64,000 nucleotides of DNA from Niabella sp. Lineage in GTDB: Bacteria; Bacteroidota; Bacteroidia; Chitinophagales; Chitinophagaceae. The position numbers and the translations under genes were made by a program. Shown one piece after another: positions 28,036 to 36,738 of the stretch; the stretch's first letter is position 1; each line of letters starts with the position of its first letter. Location: NCBI GenBank assembly GCA_017744715.1, contig JAGIAT010000008.1, positions 62,001 through 126,000 on the forward strand. The letters run 5' to 3'. The notes under the pieces were generated by a model that was not told the DNA's origin, did no database searches, and saw nothing but the letters and a program-made list of their open reading frames with translations.

Positions 28036-29598
28036 ATGAAAAAGATAAAAATAATTGTTACCACGATCTGTCTTTTCGGGCTGCTGATCAGCCTTACCTA
28101 TTGCAAAAAGTTTTTACAGCAGGATCCGATTTCAACGGTAGCGCCGGATAAATTCTGGAAAGATAAAAATGATGCAGGCACATGGATGGCGGGTATCTAC
28201 AACCAGATGCAAACAACATTAAGCAGTGCATTTTTCGACTGGGGAGAAGTACGTTCTGATAATGTGCGGGTAGGCGGAACAGGAAATGCGCAGCAAACCA
28301 TGATTTCGAATACGCTTTCGGGTAATGATGCCGATATCAATGGCATTACCACCTGGACGAACCTGTATACCACGATTTCCCTGTGTAATTATGGTATCAA
28401 ATACTTCCCGGGAATGATCGAATCCAATGCAGACGGCGGTGCGGCTATTTACCGCGATTACCTTGGACAATGTTATGCGCTGCGCGCCCTGATGTATTTC
28501 TATGGCCTCCGGGTTTGGGGAAAATTGCCGTTGCTTACGGATCCCATTGAAAACCTGAGCCAGGAAACGGAAGTAGCGCGGTCGCCGGTTGACCAGGTAC
28601 GCGCACGTATTGAAAGTGATATTGATGCTTCGCTCCAGCTGATCGGCAGCGTTACTACGCAGCGCTTTTATATGCAAAAGGCCGCTGTATATGCCTTGCA
28701 GACCGATGTGGCCATGTGGTTCCAGGATTATAATAAAGCGCTAACGGCATCACAGAATTGTATTACGGAAAGTAAATGCCAGCTGGTAACCAATATTGCA
28801 GACTGGAAAAATATATTCCTCACTCCGGCTACATCCTCTGAAGCGATCTTTAACCTGTTCTGGTCGGTTACCGAAAGAGGAAACGGAGTGGGGGTATGCT
28901 CAAAAGTAGGGTCCGCATCCAATACCAACCAGTATGAACCCCGTACCTTTATCTGGCAACGGCTCAAGGACCACGTGGATCCGGTAACCGGCAAATCGAT
29001 CGACGGCCGTTTCTGGGCCATCTTCGATACACTTTCTTATAATACGGCGGAAACATATGACGCTGCGGTAGCGCAGATGGGCAAATACTCGCCCTGGAAA
29101 GCCAATGCCCCGATCGGCACCGGGTTTACCTTCCAGGGAAATTCAGATTGCAGTGTGGCCATCCCGGTCTATCGCTTTGCAGACGTACTGTTGCTTCGGG
29201 CTGAAGCACTGGCGCATACCAACAATTATCAGGGAGCTTTGGATATCGTAAACAATATCCGCAAACGCGTGGGATACACCGTAGCCGCCAAGTTAGCAGA
29301 TTATTCGGGAGATATTACCGCCGGCATCGAACGCACCATCCTGGAAGAACGCCAGCTGGAGCTGATCGGGGAGGGGAAACGTTGGTTCGATTTATGCCGC
29401 ATCGGTAAAATATACGATTATACAGATAACGGGTATGGTTATTTAAAAGAAGTGATGAACCCCATACTGGCCGGTACCACCGGTGGCATCCAGTTTTCCG
29501 GTGCAAACATGGGCAGGGTTTTATTTCCGATTAATTCGGCAGCATTCAATGCCAATCATAAACTGTTGGGCGATCAGAATCCTCCTTACGACGAGTAA
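28036..29598 (+). CDS. SusD/RagB-family outer-membrane lipoprotein (second pair)
   Basis: The 520-aa partner of the second SusC. It has lipobox SLTYC with Cys23, followed by KKFLQQDPISTVAPDKFW, the usual SusD N-terminus. TPR-like helices (YRDYLGQCYALRALMYFYGL) and the C-terminal RagB block (PVYRFADVLLLRAEALAHTN, then RTILEERQLELIGEGKRWFD and LCRIG) are clear. It starts 13 bp after SusC, and the next lipoprotein gene starts 26 bp downstream, so it is within a tight operon. Confidence 0.95.
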   Translation: MKKIKIIVTTICLFGLLISLTYCKKFLQQDPISTVAPDKFWKDKNDAGTWMAGIYNQMQTTLSSAFFDWGEVRSDNVRVGGTGNAQQTMISNTLSGNDADINGITTWTNLYTTISLCNYGIKYFPGMIESNADGGAAIYRDYLGQCYALRALMYFYGLRVWGKLPLLTDPIENLSQETEVARSPVDQVRARIESDIDASLQLIGSVTTQRFYMQKAAVYALQTDVAMWFQDYNKALTASQNCITESKCQLVTNIADWKNIFLTPATSSEAIFNLFWSVTERGNGVGVCSKVGSASNTNQYEPRTFIWQRLKDHVDPVTGKSIDGRFWAIFDTLSYNTAETYDAAVAQMGKYSPWKANAPIGTGFTFQGNSDCSVAIPVYRFADVLLLRAEALAHTNNYQGALDIVNNIRKRVGYTVAAKLADYSGDITAGIERTILEERQLELIGEGKRWFDLCRIGKIYDYTDNGYGYLKEVMNPILAGTTGGIQFSGANMGRVLFPINSAAFNANHKLLGDQNPPYDE

Positions 29599-29624
29599 TT
29601 ACTGTTTATCTTAAAAATGAAATT

Positions 29625-30350
29625 ATGCGTTATCTTAAATTATATACAGCAGTTGCATTATGCACGGGAATCATACTGACGGGTTGCAGTAAGTTACAAA
29701 AAGGCTATGACTACGAGAAGTCGTTTTATAATACCAACCTGAACATGAGTGTGATGGACTTTATGAAATCGCGGCCGGATCTTTTTTCGGGTATGCTGGC
29801 GGCCATCGACTATGTAGACCAGGATCCCCGGTTTAAGGATGTAAAAGAAATGTATGCAACGAACGGGAATACTTTTTTATTGTTGAGCAATAATGCGCTC
29901 ATTAATCTTGAAGATGCCAATAGCTACTGGGTCATCAATACGGTACAGCAACCTTACCCGGGAAGACCAGACAGCATTGTTACGATGCGTGGTTCAGACT
30001 GGTCGCAATACAGCCGCGATACCATCGCCAATTTGCTGCGGTATCATGTGATTAAAGGAACGCAAACCTATTCCACGTTAAATTCAAAGCCCCGCTGGGC
30101 AGAAACCCTGGCATACAGCAGTTCCAATGACTCAGCCAAGGTATATCTGTACCTCGAAAATGTACGGGAAGCCAATCTGCGCATCAATAACTATAACGGT
30201 GTTCCTACTATTTATAAGGCAACCAATATTGCCGCTAACTGGGTCAATATTGCGCCCCGTACGCCAGATCTGCATGCTACCAACGGCGTGGTGCATGTTA
30301 TGAACCGCTGGCTGTTTGAGCCTACCCGCCAGGCGATAAAGGATAATTAA
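29625..30350 (+). CDS. Fasciclin (FAS1) domain lipoprotein
   Basis: The 241-aa product has lipobox ILTGC with Cys21. The body resembles a FAS1 domain: TIANLLRYHVIKGTQTY matches the H1-type helix/strand, and ATNGVVHVMNRWL matches the C-terminal H2 motif (hydrophobic-gly-val-val-his-val). FAS1 lipoproteins are common third genes after SusC/SusD in Bacteroidetes and probably act in surface adhesion or complex assembly; no enzyme activity is expected. It is in the operon 26 bp after SusD and 20 bp before the next lipoprotein. Confidence 0.8.
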   Translation: MRYLKLYTAVALCTGIILTGCSKLQKGYDYEKSFYNTNLNMSVMDFMKSRPDLFSGMLAAIDYVDQDPRFKDVKEMYATNGNTFLLLSNNALINLEDANSYWVINTVQQPYPGRPDSIVTMRGSDWSQYSRDTIANLLRYHVIKGTQTYSTLNSKPRWAETLAYSSSNDSAKVYLYLENVREANLRINNYNGVPTIYKATNIAANWVNIAPRTPDLHATNGVVHVMNRWLFEPTRQAIKDN

Positions 30351-30370
30351 TTTCGACAAATCTTTATTTT

Positions 30371-31447
30371 ATGAATAAGATAATCAACTGTTTTTCTATA
30401 GTCATCTGTGCTGCGTTGCTGTTCTCCTGCAAAAAGAATGCAGATATCCAGATTCAGTCGTTAAGCAAATCGGGGGAAGAATTTTATTTTGGTGAACGAG
30501 TTCCGGTTTGGGCCGCCACTTCAGGCGATAAGAACGGCATCAGTTATCAATGGTCGGCCACCGGTGGTTCTTTTGATGGGTTCCGCACACAGGACCTTTT
30601 TGAAAACCTGTGGATCGCGCCCAATCAGCCGGGCGAGTATACCATAACGGCAAAGGCAAAGAATGGCGGCAGCAACTCCTCACGGTCTACCGTAATGAAA
30701 GTAACGCGCTATTATTTTGATGAATTTCAAAGTGCCTATACCTTTAACGGCAATGGTTGGAGCACCAGCAACGTGGTAACGCCCATCGTGCTTAAGAACG
30801 ATGTAGATCCTGCAAAGTCTACGGCAGAGCTTACCGCCAGTTCCAGCAGCGCGCCCAATATCCGCAGAACCTTAAACCTGGCTGATCTGAAGATCCCTTT
30901 TTCCATCCGTACAAAAATGGGTTGGAAGAGCTTTTTCAGATCCGGGCAATCGGTTTACATAGGGTTGAGTTTTGTGCAGCCCACAAGCACCACAACCCCC
31001 TATATTCGCGAAATACGCTGGGAGCTCTGGCCTACGAACGATTATACAAAAACAAACAATTACCGGATGCGGTATGAAACCTTTATTCCTGCTACCAATA
31101 CTTCTATATGGAGCGATAGCAGTGCTTTTTCCAAAACATATGCGCTGGATTCCACCAACGGAAAAAATCCGCTTTTTGCCATGAAAGACGGACAGTTGAA
31201 AACGTTCACGTTCTCCCTGGATAAGGACAATGTCTTTTCAGCGTATGTGGATGGTACGCTTTGGTTTAGCAGCAATGGTATCCGGAACTGGCTTGCGGAT
31301 ATGAAGGCCAAATACCCTGGATTTGCAGATCCCCTTGCAAAAGAATACCGGGTTACTTTCCCTGCAAAATCGGGGAATACCGGAACCACCATTTTCCTGA
31401 AAAGCGTTTATATAAATAATGATGGCACTCCGTTAAATAACCCGTAG
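30371..31447 (+). CDS. PKD-like surface lipoprotein, possible glycan-binding protein
   Basis: The 358-aa product has lipobox LLFSC with Cys20. Residues about 30-115 look like a PKD/Ig-type domain (GISYQWSATGGSFDG, PGEYTITAKAKNGGS). The larger C-terminal part (about 120-350) is rich in aromatic and beta-strand segments (REIRWELWPTNDYTK, FTFSLDKDNVFSAYVDGTLW) and suggests a lectin-like jelly roll. Its place directly after SusC-SusD-FAS1 is where surface glycan-binding proteins usually sit, so that role is inferred. I do not recognise a named family for the C-terminal part. An 84-bp gap with an A12 run separates it from the GH2 gene. Confidence 0.7.
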   Translation: MNKIINCFSIVICAALLFSCKKNADIQIQSLSKSGEEFYFGERVPVWAATSGDKNGISYQWSATGGSFDGFRTQDLFENLWIAPNQPGEYTITAKAKNGGSNSSRSTVMKVTRYYFDEFQSAYTFNGNGWSTSNVVTPIVLKNDVDPAKSTAELTASSSSAPNIRRTLNLADLKIPFSIRTKMGWKSFFRSGQSVYIGLSFVQPTSTTTPYIREIRWELWPTNDYTKTNNYRMRYETFIPATNTSIWSDSSAFSKTYALDSTNGKNPLFAMKDGQLKTFTFSLDKDNVFSAYVDGTLWFSSNGIRNWLADMKAKYPGFADPLAKEYRVTFPAKSGNTGTTIFLKSVYINNDGTPLNNP

Positions 31448-31531
31448 CGGGGTGGGCTATCTCCTCGTAGGTTCGGCAGCAGCGTATAACTAAATTGTAA
31501 AAAAAAAAAATTGCGCATTCAAATTGGTATT

Positions 31532-33994
31532 GTGAAAAATAAAATTGGTTTAAAGTGTCTGCTGATCCTGCTTATGACGGTTCAGCAGGCTTTCGCACAA
31601 CAATCTATCCGGTTAACCCATCACTGGCAGTTTTTAAAGCAGGACCTGGGCGGTATTTGGGAGGCCGTAAGGCCGGTGAAGGAAGGAAATCCTGAAAGTG
31701 TTCCCTTGTGGACGAATGTTACATTGCCGCATTGCGTGAATGCCCGGGATGCGGTGGATCCTGACGAAAATTACTACCAGGGACCCGCCTGGTACCGCAC
31801 GCAGCTCACTATTAAAAATCCTTATACAAACGGACGCACCCTGTTGCATTTTGAAGGTGCCGGGCAAAAAACAGACGTGTACGTTTATACAACCCGGGTG
31901 GCTACCCATGTGGGAGGATATGATGAATGGACGGCCGACATCACGGAGGCGGTAAATGCTTTTCTGAAACAGGATAGCCTGGTAAAACAATTCAAAGGCA
32001 AGGTACCGGTATCCATTCGCTGTGACAATGCGCGCGACCTGGAAATGATTCCTTCCGATCTTTCGGATTTTAATATCTATGGAGGCCTGTACCGGTATCT
32101 CAACCTGGTATATGTACCTGCGGTGTCGCTGGATAAAGTATTTGCAGAAGCGGTAACGGGCAAGGATGGTAAAACCGGCAGCGTAAATGTGCGTACCCGG
32201 TTATATAATCCTGCATCAGTAAATGGAGATGTGGAAATGATCCTGCAATTGCTGGATCCGAACGGTAAGGAGCTGCAGCAGATCAGTAAGAAAAACACGC
32301 TCAATGGTGACTACCGCTTTGACGAACTGAAAGTGAACCGGCCGCAATTGTGGTCGCCCGAAACACCCGTATTGTATTCGCTGGTTACTACCATCCGTAC
32401 TGCCGGTGGTACCTGTGAAGAGCGGACCAAAATAGGTTTCCGGGATGTTGAGTTTGTAAAACACGGCCCCTTCCTGCTCAACGGTAAACGGCTGTTGTTG
32501 AGAGGCACGCACCGGCATGAAGATCATGCAGGGGTAGCGGCTGCCATGACGGAAGATATGATGCGCGAGGAAATGATCTCCATGAAGGAAATGGGGGTGA
32601 ACTTTATCCGGCTGGGGCATTACCAGCAATCGCGGATCATCCTGAATTTATGCGATAGCCTGGGCATCCTGGTATGGGAAGAAATTCCCTGGTGCCGGGG
32701 CGGTTTGGGAGGTGATGTATATAAAGAACAGGCCCGGCGTATGCTCACCAACATGATTGAACAGCATTACAATCATCCTTCGGTGATCATTTGGGGCCTG
32801 GGCAATGAAAACGACTGGCCGGGGGATTTTCCCGAATTTGATAAAGAAAAGATCCGGCGGTTTATGAAGCAACTGAACGATCTTTCGCATCACCTGGATC
32901 CCGCGCGTAAAACGGCCATCCGCCGCTGCGATTTTTGTAAAGACATTGTGGATGTGTATTCTCCTTCCATCTGGGCCGGCTGGTATCGGGGCATCTATAC
33001 GGAGTATAAAGAAGTAACCAAAGCAGAGTTTGATAAGGTAGATCATTTCTTGCATGTGGAATGGGGCGGCGATAGTCATGCGGGAAGACATTCTGAAAAC
33101 CCGGATAAGTCCTTACAGAATATCAAGGCCGCCGGTGCTGCCGATGAGCGTGCAGGAGATGCATCGTTATACGGAGGTGCTGCCCGGGCTTCAAAGGACG
33201 GCGACTGGAGTGAGACCTATCTTTGCAACCTGGTAGACTGGCATCTCAAAGAGCAGGAAACCATGCCCTGGCTTACCGGTACGGCGCAATGGCCGTTCAA
33301 AGATTTTTCAACGCCCGTACGTCCGGACAATCCCGTTCCGTATATGAATCAGAAAGGCGTGGTGGAGCGGGATCTTACTAAAAAAGAAGCCTATTATGTG
33401 TTTCAGTCTTACTGGACAAGTAAACCCATGGTGCATATTTACGGACATAGCTGGCCGGTACGCTGGGGCAACGAAGACGAAGAAAAAATGATCAAAGTAT
33501 ATTCTAATTGTGATGTTGCGGAGCTGTTTGTGAACGGTAAATCCCTGGGAATTAAAAAACGGAACAGCCAGGATTTTCCTGCCGCCGGTCTGCGTTGGAA
33601 TGTGCCGCTGAAAAAAGGACAGTATGTGGTTAAAGTAGTAGCCAGAAAGGGGAAAGAGACGGTTACCGATGCCATCAGTTTTGAATACCAGACAGAAAAG
33701 TGGACAAAGCCCGCGCGTTTGGAGCTGAAGAAAATAAAAGAGGCTGGTGGTATCGTTACGCTTCAGGCGCAGCTCCTGGACGATAAAGGTGTACGCTGCC
33801 TGGATGCAACGGACTGGATCCGTTTTGGATCAACCGGAGATGGTCGCTTGCTGGATGACCTGGGTACATCATCAGGATCGCGGTATGTGCAGTGTTATAA
33901 CGGCCGGGCGCTCATCAGCATTAAAAAAGGAAAAGAACGGGTTGTGGTAAGTGCCGGATCCGGTAAATTGCCCATGGCTTTCCTGGATCTGTAA
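31532..33994 (+). CDS. Glycoside hydrolase family 2 (beta-galactosidase/glucuronidase type)
   Basis: Predicted exported exo-acting beta-glycosidase of 820 aa. A signal peptide (CLLILLMTVQQAFAQ) is followed by a sugar-binding jelly roll (about 25-210), an Ig-like domain and the TIM barrel. WGLGNENDWPGDF holds the acid/base Glu426, and FLHVEWGGDSHAGRH holds the likely nucleophile Glu510. A C-terminal DUF4982-like Ig domain contains CDVAELFVNGKSLGIKKR. The frame opens at TTG 31511; GTG 31532 (KNKIGLKCLLILL) directly precedes the signal peptide and is preferred, though no ATG is available. The sugar specificity cannot be read from the sequence. It starts the enzyme half of the PUL. Confidence 0.88.
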   Translation: MKNKIGLKCLLILLMTVQQAFAQQSIRLTHHWQFLKQDLGGIWEAVRPVKEGNPESVPLWTNVTLPHCVNARDAVDPDENYYQGPAWYRTQLTIKNPYTNGRTLLHFEGAGQKTDVYVYTTRVATHVGGYDEWTADITEAVNAFLKQDSLVKQFKGKVPVSIRCDNARDLEMIPSDLSDFNIYGGLYRYLNLVYVPAVSLDKVFAEAVTGKDGKTGSVNVRTRLYNPASVNGDVEMILQLLDPNGKELQQISKKNTLNGDYRFDELKVNRPQLWSPETPVLYSLVTTIRTAGGTCEERTKIGFRDVEFVKHGPFLLNGKRLLLRGTHRHEDHAGVAAAMTEDMMREEMISMKEMGVNFIRLGHYQQSRIILNLCDSLGILVWEEIPWCRGGLGGDVYKEQARRMLTNMIEQHYNHPSVIIWGLGNENDWPGDFPEFDKEKIRRFMKQLNDLSHHLDPARKTAIRRCDFCKDIVDVYSPSIWAGWYRGIYTEYKEVTKAEFDKVDHFLHVEWGGDSHAGRHSENPDKSLQNIKAAGAADERAGDASLYGGAARASKDGDWSETYLCNLVDWHLKEQETMPWLTGTAQWPFKDFSTPVRPDNPVPYMNQKGVVERDLTKKEAYYVFQSYWTSKPMVHIYGHSWPVRWGNEDEEKMIKVYSNCDVAELFVNGKSLGIKKRNSQDFPAAGLRWNVPLKKGQYVVKVVARKGKETVTDAISFEYQTEKWTKPARLELKKIKEAGGIVTLQAQLLDDKGVRCLDATDWIRFGSTGDGRLLDDLGTSSGSRYVQCYNGRALISIKKGKERVVVSAGSGKLPMAFLDL

Positions 33995-34090
33995 AAACGG
34001 AAGGAAACTATTAAGCTGTTAAGGATGGCCAAGTAATTCCAGCGCTTAATGTCTTAATGGTTTAATAATGATCTGGAGATACGCTGATGG

Positions 34091-34165
34091 CCGCCCCATC
34101 GGGGCAACATATCGGTAGCACAGGTTTTTAATATAAAACAAAGCCCCGTAGGGGCGACATATAGG
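34091..34165. repeat. gcccc-NNN-ggggc dispersed element abutting GH95 start
   Basis: Two small perfect hairpins (gccccatcggggc and gccccgtaggggc) are joined by aacatatcggtagcacaggt. The element stops just before the GH95 ATG, so it would lie in the leader. The same type recurs before the GH29 at 45349 and the esterase at 55127. Confidence 0.75.
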
Positions 34166-34166
34166 A

Positions 34167-36731
34167 ATGAAAAAAATTTTGATCATCCTGTCAATGGGAA
34201 TTCCCGGTTGGGCATTAAACGCGCAAACCGCCGGTAATGGAAATGCGCTCAAACTCTGGTACGCCCAACCGGCTACCATCTGGGAAGAAGCCCTGCCATT
34301 GGGCAATGCAAAAACCGGAGCCATGGTGTTTGGAGGTGTTGTAAAGGAACGTTACCAGCTAAATGACAATACGCTTTGGTCTGGTGCACCCAACCCGGGC
34401 AACCAGCCGGAGGGCCCGGCGATACTGGAGAAGGTAAGGGCATTGATCACAGCCGGTAACTATGACAGCGCGGCCGTGGTCTGGAAAAAAATGCATGGTC
34501 CTTATTCGGCCCGCTACCTGCCGCTGGCAGATCTCTGGCTGAAGTTTTCATTAAAGGATACGCTTGCTACGGATTATTACCGGGATCTGGACCTGGCCAA
34601 TGCCACGGCCACGGTACGGTACAAAGCCGGTGGGGTACAGTATACACGGGAAACCTTTATCAGTCATCCGGATAAGATTATGATGATCCGCATTACGGCC
34701 GATAAGAAAAATGCCATCAGTTTTATTGCCGGGCTGACCAGTAAGCTCAAATATCGTACAGAAAACAAAGATCAGGATCTGCTGGTGCTGAAAGGCAAGG
34801 CGCCGAAATTTGTGGCCAACCGCGATTATGAACCGCAGCAGGTGGTGTATGACGACTGGAATGGGGAAGGAATGAATTTTGAGGTCTATGCAAAAATTGT
34901 AGCCGAAGGTGGCGCTGTAAGCCGTAAGGATACCGCGCTGGTCGTATCGGGAGCTAATGCCGTAACCATTTATCTTTCTGAAGCCACCAGTTTTAATGGT
35001 TTTGATAAATCGCCGGGAAAGGAGGGAAAAGATCCATCTGTAGAGGCAACGGCCCATCTTAACAAAGCTGTACAGAAAAAATATGCGGCGCTGCGGGCAG
35101 CACATATAAGCGATTACCGGTCGTTGTTTAACCGGGTATCAATTAACCTGGGTGCCGATGCCGGCCGGCTGAACATGCCTACAGACGAGCGGTTGAAGCG
35201 TTTTGCAAAAGCACCGGATGATTTTGCACTGCAGAGCCTGTATTACCAGTTCGGACGCTATCTCATGATCGCTGCTTCCCGCCCGGGAGCACGGCCAACG
35301 AACCTGCAAGGCATCTGGAATGATCATGTGCAGCCGCCCTGGGGCAGTAACTATACCACCAATATCAATACGGAAATGAACTACTGGCTGGCGGAGAATA
35401 CCAATCTTTCGGAGTGCCATCAACCCCTGTTTGATTTTATGAAAGAGCTGGCGGTAAACGGAGCGGTTACGGCAAAAACGAATTACGGTATTGCAGAAGG
35501 TTGGGTAACACATCATAATTCGGATCTCTGGGCCAAAACATCACCACCCGGCGGACAGGGATGGGATGATCCGAAGGGAATGCCCCGCTGGAGCTGCTGG
35601 CCCATGGCAGGCGGCTGGTTCTCTACCCATCTTTGGGAACATTATCTTTTTACCGGCGATAAACATTTCCTGCGAAATGAAGCCTACCCGCTGATGAAGG
35701 GTGCAGCTCAATTTTTACGGCACTGGCTGGTAAAAGATCCGGTTTCGGGCTATTGGGTTACCAACCCGTCCACATCACCGGAAAACACCATAAAAATAAA
35801 AGGAAAAGAATACCAGCTCACCATGGCCAGCACTATGGATATGTCCATTATACGCGAACTGTTTACAGCGGTGATCAAATCGGCAAGAATACTGGGCACG
35901 GATGCTGCCTTTGCAAAAGAACTGGAAGCGGTGAAGGATCAGCTATACCCGTATCATATCGGCCAGTATGGTCAGTTGCAGGAGTGGTTTAAAGATTGGG
36001 ATGATCCCAAGGATAAGCACCGGCATTTATCACACCTGTTCGGGTTATACCCCGGCAGCCAGATCAATGTACGGGAAACGCCGGAGCTGGCTGCAGCGGC
36101 TAAACAATCATTAATTTTCAGGGGCGATGTAAGTACCGGCTGGAGCATGGCCTGGAAGATCAACTGGTGGGCCAGGTTGCAGGATGGCGATCATGCCTAC
36201 AAGATTCTGAGTGATGCCTTTAACTATATCGATCCCAGGCAAACAAGAGAAACCATGGGCGGCGGCGGCACCTATCCCAATCTGTTTGACGCACATCCTC
36301 CGTTTCAGATCGACGGCAATTTTGGAGCTACGGCCGGCATCACCGAAATGTTGTTGCAAAGTCATGACGGGTATATTTCATTATTACCGGCATTGCCTGC
36401 AGTTTGGAAAAAAGGATCGATAAAAGGCATCAGGGCACGTGGAGATTTTCAATGGAATATGGAATGGGCCGGTGGCCGCCTGGTAAAAGCTACGGTATTA
36501 TCCGGATCCGGTGGTAATTGCCGGGTACATACGGCCATACCCGTAAAAGTGGTGGAGGCAAAAGCTGTACCTGCAACCGGTGCCAGCTCCAACACCCTGC
36601 TGATGGCCTATGGCGAACCACCGTACAAAAAAAATAAGGATGCAAAACTGGTAAACCTGCCTGCGGAGAAAGGTTTTACCATTGATTTTAAAACAGTAAA
36701 AGGTAAACAATATACGATTGTACCATTATAG
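34167..36731 (+). CDS. Glycoside hydrolase family 95 (alpha-L-fucosidase type)
   Basis: Predicted inverting alpha-L-fucosidase (some family members act on alpha-L-galactose) of 854 aa with a signal peptide ending ALNAQ. The N-terminal beta-sandwich begins LWYAQPATIWEEALPLGNAK, the usual GH95 opening. In the (alpha/alpha)6 barrel the key residues are seen: TNINTEMNYWLAE with Asn399 and Asn401, the acid Glu539 in STSPENT, and Asp716 in PPFQIDGNFGA. All expected catalytic positions are present, so the enzyme should be active. The ATG start lies directly after a repeat element. The GH31 gene starts 7 bp downstream, so the two are likely co-translated. Confidence 0.93.
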   Translation: MKKILIILSMGIPGWALNAQTAGNGNALKLWYAQPATIWEEALPLGNAKTGAMVFGGVVKERYQLNDNTLWSGAPNPGNQPEGPAILEKVRALITAGNYDSAAVVWKKMHGPYSARYLPLADLWLKFSLKDTLATDYYRDLDLANATATVRYKAGGVQYTRETFISHPDKIMMIRITADKKNAISFIAGLTSKLKYRTENKDQDLLVLKGKAPKFVANRDYEPQQVVYDDWNGEGMNFEVYAKIVAEGGAVSRKDTALVVSGANAVTIYLSEATSFNGFDKSPGKEGKDPSVEATAHLNKAVQKKYAALRAAHISDYRSLFNRVSINLGADAGRLNMPTDERLKRFAKAPDDFALQSLYYQFGRYLMIAASRPGARPTNLQGIWNDHVQPPWGSNYTTNINTEMNYWLAENTNLSECHQPLFDFMKELAVNGAVTAKTNYGIAEGWVTHHNSDLWAKTSPPGGQGWDDPKGMPRWSCWPMAGGWFSTHLWEHYLFTGDKHFLRNEAYPLMKGAAQFLRHWLVKDPVSGYWVTNPSTSPENTIKIKGKEYQLTMASTMDMSIIRELFTAVIKSARILGTDAAFAKELEAVKDQLYPYHIGQYGQLQEWFKDWDDPKDKHRHLSHLFGLYPGSQINVRETPELAAAAKQSLIFRGDVSTGWSMAWKINWWARLQDGDHAYKILSDAFNYIDPRQTRETMGGGGTYPNLFDAHPPFQIDGNFGATAGITEMLLQSHDGYISLLPALPAVWKKGSIKGIRARGDFQWNMEWAGGRLVKATVLSGSGGNCRVHTAIPVKVVEAKAVPATGASSNTLLMAYGEPPYKKNKDAKLVNLPAEKGFTIDFKTVKGKQYTIVPL

Positions 36732-36738
36732 ACTTGCT